From a bacterium (GTDB lineage: Bacteria > Chloroflexota > Dormibacteria > UBA8260 > Bog-877), in NCBI GenBank assembly GCA_021802115.1, contig JAKABA010000036.1, positions 1-28,911 on the forward strand: a stretch of 28,911 nucleotides of DNA. The letters run 5' to 3'. The translations under genes and the position numbers were made by a program. The notes under the pieces are model-generated. The model was not told the DNA's origin and ran no database searches. It worked only from the letters and a program-made list of their open reading frames with translations. Positions 23,507 to 28,911 of this stretch are shown here, piece by piece. Position 1 is the stretch's first letter; every line of letters begins with the position of its first letter.

Positions 23507-24115
23507 CTACAACTCCACTGCCGGCTCGTGGGGCTTGCCGGGGTGGCGGGCCCTGAAGGCGGCCACCTTCTGGCGGCTCAGGCAGCTCTGGCTGCAGAAC
23601 CGCTTGGAGCCGTTGCGGGAGGTGTCCACGAAGACCCGGTCGCAGCGCTCCGCATGGCAGACCCCGAGGCGACCCTGGCCGCCGGTGCCCACCACGATCG
23701 CCAAGGCGGTGGCGCAGGTGGCGCCTCGGGCCTCGGCTCGACCCGCCTCCTTCTCCTGACTCTGAAAGTGCAGGTGCCAGGGCTCCCCGTCGTGGCGAGC
23801 CAGCTGGGGAGCCGCGTGGTAGTCGTGCAGCAGCCCGTTGACCCGCTGGGCGACCTCGTCCTGATCCCCGGAAGCGGCGGCCTCGAAGACCTCTCTGAGC
23901 CGCCGCGCCAGATCGAACAGCCCCTCGGCATCCGCGTCGGAGAGAGCCCCAGAGCGACCCCAGATCGCGGCCTCAGCCACCTGAGCCGCCTGCCTTCGGA
24001 CGGCGGCGGCCCCCGAGCCCACCTGCTCCCTGCCGCGGCTGAAGCCGGGGGTGAGTCGATTCACCAATTCGGCCGCGGCCTCGACGCCCAGATCCATGTA
24101 ACTATCGAAATTCAT
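23507..24115 (-). CDS. CGNR-type zinc-finger (ABATE domain) transcription regulator
   Basis: The 202-aa protein has an N-terminal stress-sensing ABATE-like region (about 1-140; MDLGVEAAAELVNRLTPG and AEGLFDLARRLREVFEAAAS). The C-terminal zinc finger reads GVCHAERCDRVFVDTSRNGS (Cys153, Cys158) and RFCSQSCLSRQKVAAFRARH (Cys174, Cys178). The VFVDTSRNGS-RFCS pattern is diagnostic. The CGNR tetrad that names the family is replaced by CLSR here. Such proteins are thought to be transcription regulators. It is divergent from a 52-aa gene over a 70-bp promoter region and lies between the formate dehydrogenase and selenocysteine operons, so it may regulate one of them or itself; that is inference. Confidence 0.88.
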   Translation of the reverse strand: MNFDSYMDLGVEAAAELVNRLTPGFSRGREQVGSGAAAVRRQAAQVAEAAIWGRSGALSDADAEGLFDLARRLREVFEAAASGDQDEVAQRVNGLLHDYHAAPQLARHDGEPWHLHFQSQEKEAGRAEARGATCATALAIVVGTGGQGRLGVCHAERCDRVFVDTSRNGSKRFCSQSCLSRQKVAAFRARHPGKPHEPAVEL

Positions 24116-24144
24116 TTGACAAGTTAGCCATTGCCTGCTATTCT
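24116..24144 (+). promoter_or_regulatory. Near-consensus sigma-70-type promoter for the 52-aa gene
   Basis: TTGACA (24116-24121), a 17-nt spacer and TATTCT (24139-24144) form the strongest promoter visible in the window. It sits immediately outside the regulator start codon (ATG at 24115-24113, minus strand). Transcription would start near 24151 and give about a 35-nt leader with GGGAG before ATG 24186. On the minus strand TAACTT (24120-24125) ends 5 nt before the regulator start and may be its -10, so the two promoters would overlap. Confidence 0.75.
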
Positions 24145-24173
24145 GTTACTGGCTAGTTGGATATTACAAGTTA
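24119..24173 (+). repeat. Direct repeats of ACAAGTTA flanking the divergent promoter
   Basis: ACAAGTTA occurs at 24119-24126, overlapping the plus-strand -35, and again at 24166-24173, just before the ribosome-binding site of the 52-aa gene; the 47-bp offset is about 4.5 helical turns. A partly similar CTAGTTGG lies between. The copies may be binding sites for the adjacent zinc-finger regulator. Confidence 0.45.
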
Positions 24174-24185
24174 CCGGGAGATCAT

Positions 24186-24344
24186 ATGATGAACCCCACC
24201 ATCATCCGCATGATGACTGACGACCGGACCAGGGAGCTGAGGGGAGAGATCCCGCACTCGCGTAGGGCGGTCTCGGACCTCGTGATGAGGCGGCAGGCGC
24301 GGGCGGCGTTCAAGGTGCTGCGGGCCGGAGCCCGGCGCCGCTGA
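24186..24344 (+). CDS. 52-aa basic protein, function unknown
   Basis: This small gene begins with ATGATG at 24186 (either could start), 5 nt after GGGAG and behind a near-consensus promoter. The product starts MMNPTIIRMMTDDRTRELRG and continues with an Arg/Ala-rich, probably helical part (HSRRAVSDLVMRRQARAAFK) ending AGARRR. It is strongly basic and has no membrane segment. Short proteins of the form MNP-x-I/Y-x5-6-ER/DR-x-x-EL-x-R are, from memory, common in actinobacterial genomes without known function. It stops 1 nt before the 3' end of selD on the opposite strand. Coding is supported by promoter, ribosome-binding site and an intact frame; function is open. Confidence 0.7.
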   Translation: MMNPTIIRMMTDDRTRELRGEIPHSRRAVSDLVMRRQARAAFKVLRAGARRR

Positions 24345-24345
24345 T

Positions 24346-25380
24346 TCACACCAACTCCACCCTCGGCCGACCGGTGAGGGTGGACGTGACCTCGCCGATC
24401 CGCCGCGCCTCGGGTACGGCCGCGGCAAATGATGCGGCCCCCGATTCAGGGATGGTGACGAGCAGACCCCCACTGGTCTGAGCGTCGCAGGCGAGCACGA
24501 CCAGGTCCTGCTCCAGGTCGGTCGCGATGTGGGCTTGCTCCCTCGCCAGTTCCAGGTTCCTGCGACTGCCCCCGGGCACCTTGCCGGCCCGCACCAGCTC
24601 CACCGCCCCGTTGAGCACCGGCAGCATCCTCGCGTGGATGTGGAGTCGGACCGCGGAGGCGCTGGCGAGGTTGTGGGCATGTCCGACGAGCCCAAAACCG
24701 GTCACATCGGTCGCGGCGGTCGCGGCGGCCCCGAGCATGGCCTGCGCCGCCCCGCGATTCAGTCGGCGCATGACCGAGATCGCCTCGCCGAGCACCGCCT
24801 CGTCCACCTCGGCCTGCTTGTGGGCGTTGAGGATGACCCCGGTCCCCAGCGGCTTGGTGAGGAACACCACGTCCCCGGGACGGGCTCCCTGGTTGGTGAC
24901 CATGCGCTCGGGGTCGACCCGGCCCACGACTGCGCAGCCGAACAGCGGCTCTGAGCTGCGAATCGAGTGGCCCCCTGCGATCGCGCACCCCGCCTCGGCG
25001 GCCACCTCGGCGCCGCCCTCCAGGATCTGGCGCAGCACGCCACCGTCGAGGTTGGCCAGGTCGTACCCGACCAGGTTGAGCAGGAGCAGCGGCACCCCTC
25101 CCATCGCGTAGACGTCGGACAGCGCATTGGCGGTCGCAATCGCCCCGTAGGCGTGGGGATCATCGACGGGCGGGGGAAAGAAATCCGTCGTCGCCACCAA
25201 CGCCAGGCCAGGCCCGAGCCGGTAAACCGCGGCATCATCCATCGTCGGCGCCGAGACCAGCAGGTCACCTCCGGCCTCGGTGGCGATGCCGCCGAGCACG
25301 GCGTGAAGATCTGCCTGCGCGATCTTCGCTGAACAACCGCCCTGACCGGTCATCTGGGTCAGTCGCAAGGGCTCGGTCAT
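24346..25380 (-). CDS. selD: Selenide, water dikinase (selenophosphate synthetase)
   Basis: The 344-aa enzyme makes selenophosphate from selenide and ATP, the selenium donor for SelA. The flexible N-terminal active-site loop reads GQGGCSAKI (Cys16 and Lys19), matching the catalytic Cys/Lys pair of the family; the nucleophile is Cys, not selenocysteine. Metal and ATP motifs follow: DDAAVYRL, TDFFPPPVDDPHAYGAIATA, NALSDVYAMGG and AGGHSIRSSEPLFG. Later conserved blocks include TDVTGFGLVGHAHNLA and DAQTSGGLLVTIP. Its ATG overlaps the selB stop (ATGA) and it is the last gene of the selA-selB-selD operon. Length is normal. Confidence 0.97.
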   Translation of the reverse strand: MTEPLRLTQMTGQGGCSAKIAQADLHAVLGGIATEAGGDLLVSAPTMDDAAVYRLGPGLALVATTDFFPPPVDDPHAYGAIATANALSDVYAMGGVPLLLLNLVGYDLANLDGGVLRQILEGGAEVAAEAGCAIAGGHSIRSSEPLFGCAVVGRVDPERMVTNQGARPGDVVFLTKPLGTGVILNAHKQAEVDEAVLGEAISVMRRLNRGAAQAMLGAAATAATDVTGFGLVGHAHNLASASAVRLHIHARMLPVLNGAVELVRAGKVPGGSRRNLELAREQAHIATDLEQDLVVLACDAQTSGGLLVTIPESGAASFAAAVPEARRIGEVTSTLTGRPRVELV

Positions 25381-27278
25381 GAAGCACTCCTCAGCAATCG
25401 ATGCCGGTCGCCGCGGCGCTCGCTGCGGCGGTCCCGCTCCCAGCGCTCCAAAAGTGGGACCACGATACGGCGTGTGCTGTGGAGGTGGTCGCGGATCTCG
25501 GCGACGGTGAGCCCAGCTGGGGCCACCGCGAGCAGCTCTTCCAGGTCGGCCTCCATCTCGTCCAGCACCAACCGGGAGATCAGGGTGTCCGGAGTCAGGG
25601 CGACCACCTCGCCCGCCCGCACGAGGTGGCCCTGCACCTCCTTGGTGAGACCGACATCGCGGAGCTCGGCCACCCCTGGGGGCGTCCGTCCCGCCCGGGA
25701 GATCGTGGCCATCACGCGAGCGGTGGCAGCGGTGCCGACGCCGATTGGTGGCCTGCCCGGAAGGGTCGCCAGCGGGCCCCGCAGCTCCACGGCGCCTTCG
25801 GCGTGCAGTTGCCGCAACGCCGCCTCCCCGTCCCCGTCAGCCTTCAGCCCCAGCCCTCTCAGCAGCTCCCCCCGAACCATCCCGGGGGCCAGGGGGTGGA
25901 CCAGCTCATGTTCCCTGAGAGCCGCCTGCGCCTGTCGGAAGAGCTCCCGCCAACTTTCGGCGCTGAGATAGCGGCTCCCCAGCCTGACCAGAACACCCTC
26001 GGCGCAAGCCTGCTCCAGGGTCTCCAGGACGCTGGGGTGGGCCAGCCCGACCCGCGCCGCCACCTCCTTCGGCGTCTTTCCCAGCGGGCTGCCGACCACC
26101 TCGAGGATGGCCAGGGCCCGGAGGCCATCGAGGCTGGCTTGAACCAAATGCCGCTCCCGCAACCCCCATGTCTCCAGGGGGGCCTCGACCCAGCGGCGGT
26201 GGCGCTGAGGCTGGCTGTCGATCACCAGAGCCCCACCCAGGATCGCCCGCGGGCTCGGTGCCCGCAGCACCAGGAGATCCCCGGGCAGCGAGCACAGCGG
26301 GGACTCGAGATGAATTTGAGCAAAGGCTGAGGCACCGGGTCCCAGCTCGGTCTCGCCGGCCAGCCAGATCCGCGCCGGCGCGGCGGCGGCACCGGCCAGC
26401 ACCTCCAGATGCATCCCCTGGCGCACCCCGAAAGCTCCAGCGCGGGGCACGAAGACGGAGCAGTCGAGGGTGTGGGTCGCCACCACCTGGTGCGGGAGAC
26501 CCACCACGCTCCCGCGCGGAGCCTCGGCCAGCTCGACCCCGTGGAGGGCGACCGCCAGCCGGCCCCCCGGCTCGGCAGTGTCGACCAGCTGGCCGCGGCG
26601 CTGCATGGCCTGTACCCGGCCGCGAGCGCCGGAGGGGAAGACCTCGATCTGCTGTCCCTGCCTGAACGCTCCCCCGTCGAGCAGTCCGGTGACCACGGTC
26701 CCGGTCCCGACCATGGTGAAGCTGCGATCCACGAGCAGCCGGGGGATTCCTCGGTCCAGAGGCGCCGGGATTCGGCCGAGCTCATGGTCCACCGCCGCCG
26801 CCAGCTCCTCCAGCCCGACCCCGGTGATGCTGCTGCAGCCCACCCAGGGGCGGTGGGGGAGGCCGGTGTCGTCTAGGAGATGCCCCACTTCCTCGGCGCA
26901 GCCGGCGGCGCGCTCGGGAGCCAGATCGACCTTGGTCACCACTGGGACCACCTGGCGCACCCCGAGCACCCGCAGCACCGCTGCGTGCTCTCTGGTCTGC
27001 GGCATCACCCCGTCGTCGGCCGCCACGCACAGCAGGGCGAGGTCGATGGACCGAGCCCCCACCGCCATGGTGCGGATGAACCGCTCGTGGCCAGGCACGT
27101 CGACGACCGAGACCGTGCGCCCGGAGGGCAGGCGCCAGCTGGCGAACCCCACCTCGATCGTCATGCTGCGGCGGCGCTCCTCGGGCAGAGCGTCGCAGTC
27201 GATGCCCGTCAGCGCCCGGATCAGGGCCGTCTTGCCATGGTCAACATGCCCGGCCGTCCCCACCACTGGCTCGTTCAC
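25377..27278 (-). CDS. selB: Selenocysteine-specific translation elongation factor
   Basis: The 633-aa factor brings selenocysteyl-tRNA to ribosomes stalled at UGA by binding the SECIS hairpin. The EF-Tu-like GTPase domain has G1 GTAGHVDHGKTALIRAL, the switch region ERRRSMTIEVGFA, G3 DVPGHERFI and G4 VVTKVDLAP. Domains II-III follow (VDRSFTMVGTGTVVTGLLDG is clear). The C-terminal part (about 390-633) is the winged-helix array that contacts mRNA (KTPKEVAARVGLAHPSVLET; VAEIRDHLHSTRRIVVPLLE). The frame is open to 27608, but the conserved start is VNEPVVGTAGHVDHGKT. GTG at 27278 overlaps the selA stop as GTGA, so that start is chosen. Confidence 0.96.
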   Translation of the reverse strand: MNEPVVGTAGHVDHGKTALIRALTGIDCDALPEERRRSMTIEVGFASWRLPSGRTVSVVDVPGHERFIRTMAVGARSIDLALLCVAADDGVMPQTREHAAVLRVLGVRQVVPVVTKVDLAPERAAGCAEEVGHLLDDTGLPHRPWVGCSSITGVGLEELAAAVDHELGRIPAPLDRGIPRLLVDRSFTMVGTGTVVTGLLDGGAFRQGQQIEVFPSGARGRVQAMQRRGQLVDTAEPGGRLAVALHGVELAEAPRGSVVGLPHQVVATHTLDCSVFVPRAGAFGVRQGMHLEVLAGAAAAPARIWLAGETELGPGASAFAQIHLESPLCSLPGDLLVLRAPSPRAILGGALVIDSQPQRHRRWVEAPLETWGLRERHLVQASLDGLRALAILEVVGSPLGKTPKEVAARVGLAHPSVLETLEQACAEGVLVRLGSRYLSAESWRELFRQAQAALREHELVHPLAPGMVRGELLRGLGLKADGDGEAALRQLHAEGAVELRGPLATLPGRPPIGVGTAATARVMATISRAGRTPPGVAELRDVGLTKEVQGHLVRAGEVVALTPDTLISRLVLDEMEADLEELLAVAPAGLTVAEIRDHLHSTRRIVVPLLERWERDRRSERRGDRHRLLRSAS

Positions 27279-28672
27279 CGCGTCGACCCCAGCGCCGCCA
27301 CCAGCGCCCGCAGCATCCCCGACTGCTCGTCGGGGAGGACACAGCGCGCGTCGATGGCCACCCCGCGGTCCTGCTCCAAGGTAAGGATCGGTGGATCCCC
27401 CGCCAGCAGCCGTCGGCGCAAGGCCGCCGGGTTCCGGGCGGGGATCAGGAGCCCATGGGAATCGAGGGGGTGCCCAGGGGTGGTCCCGCCTCCCACTGCC
27501 CCCTTCAGCCCGACCACTTCGGCAGCAACTCCCGCCCGCGCCAGCACTGCTGCCCAGCGGCGCGCCCTGGCCTCCAGCGCAGCATCGTCCTGATGGAGCA
27601 TGCGCCAAACGGGGATCTCCCGCAGTCGATCCGGACTCTGGTGGCAGAGCAGGGTCTCCTCGAGAGCCGCCAGCTGCAGCTTGTCGGGGCGCAGAGCGCG
27701 GGCCAGGGGATGGCGGCGCAGGCGGGCCACGAGATCCGCCCGGCCGCAGATGATCCCCGCCTGGCTGGCCCCTACCAACTTGTCCCCGCTGCAGAACAAA
27801 AGGTCGACCCCGGCCTTCACGCTGTCCAGGAGACGGTCCTCTTGCTGCGTCTCGGCCTCCGCCGCCGGGATCAGCCCGCTGCCCACATCCTCCAGCAGGA
27901 GGAGCCCACGCTGGTGGGCGGCGCGCGCCAACTCCCGCGCGGAGGGCCGCTCGACGAACCCCTCCATTCGGAAATTGGACTGATGCACGCGCAGCCAGGC
28001 CGCGGTGCGGGCCCCACCGGCGTCCTCGTAGTCACTGAGCCGGGTCCGGTTGGTGGTACCGACCTCCCGGAGCCGGGCCCCCGACAGGCGCAGGATGTCA
28101 GGGATTCGGAACCCTCCGCCGATCTCTATGGCCTCACCCCGCGAGACCACCACCTCATGCCCCCGGCAGAGGGCCGCCAGCCCCAGCAGCACCGCCGCGG
28201 CCCCGTTGTTGACCACCAGCGCACCCTCCGCGCCGGAGAGGGAGCACAGCAGCTCGGAGAGCAGGTCCTGGCGGTCGCCCCTGCGACCCGAAGCAAGGTC
28301 CAACTCGAGATTGGAGTAGCCTGCGGCGAGCTCCGCTGCTCGGCGCGCCGCCGCGACCCCCAGCGGCGCTCGGCCCAGGTTGGTGTGGATCACGACACCG
28401 GTCCCATTCACGACCCGCCGGAGCCGGCGCGGAGTCCGCTCGACACCCGCGGTGGCGCGCCGCACCACCCAGTCCTCAGCGGTCAGCGGCCCGAGGACGC
28501 ATGGGTCCCGTAGGGCCCGCAACTCCGCGACCGCGGCACGGATGGCGGCGACGGTCGCCCCGCGACCGTGCTCTGCGGCCAGCTGACGCACATCATCCCG
28601 AAGCATGAGTGCGCCGACAGCGGGGAGGTGGGGCCTCGTCCCACTCTGCCCGGGGGTAGCTGAATCGTCCAC
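27275..28672 (-). CDS. selA: L-seryl-tRNA(Sec) selenium transferase
   Basis: The 465-aa PLP enzyme converts seryl-tRNA(Sec) to selenocysteyl-tRNA(Sec) using selenophosphate. Typical blocks are VNGTGVVIHTNLGRAPLG (about 88-105), the substrate/PLP region VVNNGAAAVLLGLAALCRGH, SRGEAIEIGGGFRIPDI, EVGTTNRT and HQSNFRMEGF. The PLP lysine lies in FCSGDKLVGASQAGIICG (Lys298). Length and motif order match the bacterial SelA family. The start is GTG at 28672, 7 nt after TAGAGT, with no ribosome-binding site, so it may be leaderless. It is the first gene of selA-selB-selD. Confidence 0.97.
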   Translation of the reverse strand: MDDSATPGQSGTRPHLPAVGALMLRDDVRQLAAEHGRGATVAAIRAAVAELRALRDPCVLGPLTAEDWVVRRATAGVERTPRRLRRVVNGTGVVIHTNLGRAPLGVAAARRAAELAAGYSNLELDLASGRRGDRQDLLSELLCSLSGAEGALVVNNGAAAVLLGLAALCRGHEVVVSRGEAIEIGGGFRIPDILRLSGARLREVGTTNRTRLSDYEDAGGARTAAWLRVHQSNFRMEGFVERPSARELARAAHQRGLLLLEDVGSGLIPAAEAETQQEDRLLDSVKAGVDLLFCSGDKLVGASQAGIICGRADLVARLRRHPLARALRPDKLQLAALEETLLCHQSPDRLREIPVWRMLHQDDAALEARARRWAAVLARAGVAAEVVGLKGAVGGGTTPGHPLDSHGLLIPARNPAALRRRLLAGDPPILTLEQDRGVAIDARCVLPDEQSGMLRALVAALGSTR

Positions 28673-28679
28673 CCTGTCG

Positions 28680-28685
28680 ACTCTA
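28680..28685 (-). promoter_or_regulatory. Candidate -10 box (TAGAGT) for the selA-selB-selD operon
   Basis: On the minus strand TAGAGT ends 7 nt before the selA GTG at 28672. TTGGCC lies 19 nt further upstream as a weak -35. The spacing would make the operon transcript leaderless. Confidence 0.45.
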
Positions 28686-28798
28686 GTCCCTGGTCCGACG
28701 TCGGGCCAAGGAGCTGCGCGCTGTTGGGAGGGACGCCCGTGACTCGGCGGCCCGGCGAAGCGCCAACCCCCCGTGCGCGCCGACGGCGCTGCGCGATG

Positions 28799-28911
28799 TC
28801 AAACTTCCCGCTCCTGTGCCACCACTGGAAAGACAGGGACCTCGCAGCGAGCGTTGTCGCAGATTTGGGCTGCCGCCGCGATCGCCGAGTCGGGCAAGAA
28901 GCCTCGGGGCC
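28799..28911 (-). CDS. C-terminal end of an unidentified protein, cut by the window edge
   Basis: A minus-strand frame open to the edge ends at TGA (28799-28801) and reads RGFLPDSAIAAAAQICDNAR followed by CEVPVFPVVAQEREV. The residue mix looks like a folded protein end (alanine-rich helix, then a hydrophobic strand). A plus-strand frame from ATG 28796 is also open to the edge, so the strand is uncertain. No family can be named from 36 residues. Confidence 0.35.
   Translation of the reverse strand, partial: PRGFLPDSAIAAAAQICDNARCEVPVFPVVAQEREV

Noticed and set aside
24458..24988. Alternate frames over selD and selB that look Arg/Gly-rich and long
   Set aside because: They are shadows of the conserved sel genes in other frames.
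1..28911. CRISPR arrays, prophage structural genes, restriction or defence loci
   Set aside because: No regularly spaced repeats, Cas motifs, phage proteins, nucleases or methyltransferases were seen on either strand.
28796..28911. Plus-strand frame starting ATG at 28796 and open to the window edge
   Set aside because: The minus-strand frame over the same bases looks more protein-like, and the plus frame has no ribosome-binding site. With only about 115 bp this remains uncertain.

Overview
The window is about 29 kb of GC-rich bacterial chromosome with tightly packed genes, frequent GTG/TTG starts, 4-bp stop/start overlaps, and several genes whose start codon lies 6-8 nt after a TAnnnT-like -10 box (candidate leaderless mRNAs). 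Together with a compact primary sigma factor, an IS607-type serine recombinase and a selenocysteine formate dehydrogenase, this suggests an actinobacterial, Chloroflexota or Dormibacterota-like soil lineage. The phylum cannot be fixed from the sequence alone.

Left part (1-2166): an IS607-family element remnant, whose recombinase has lost its catalytic serine segment, sits inside an ABC transporter ATPase gene and truncates it. Next come a thioredoxin-type arsenate reductase (arsC) and, divergently, a His-rich multi-pass membrane protein. A housekeeping block follows (2201-6320): an HTH/acidic-linker/coiled-coil protein, DNA primase (dnaG) and the primary sigma factor (rpoD). After a 680-bp stretch with no convincing gene come a serine peptidase of the prolyl oligopeptidase family (minus), tRNA-Asn(GTT), two small overlapping hypothetical genes (minus), a DUF1697 gene, another 670-bp gene-poor stretch, and a lipoprotein.

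Middle (12327-18365): an ABC-2 exporter pair (minus), a YihY/BrkB membrane protein, a 14-TM-type MFS exporter, and HMG-CoA lyase (minus). Convergent pairs here are separated by hairpins that overlap stop codons.

Right part (18592-28672) is the most coherent system. It encodes a selenocysteine-containing formate dehydrogenase complex and the three protein factors needed to make and insert selenocysteine. The catalytic subunit is read through an in-frame TGA at 19159, followed at the expected distance by a SECIS hairpin with the loop GGTCT. It is translationally coupled to a four-cluster iron-sulfur subunit and an NrfD-type membrane subunit. On the opposite strand selA-selB-selD form an operon with GTGA and ATGA overlaps. 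Between the two blocks lie a CGNR-type zinc-finger regulator and a divergent 52-aa protein sharing a 70-bp promoter region with a near-consensus sigma-70-type promoter. The tRNA-Sec gene (selC) was not found in the window.
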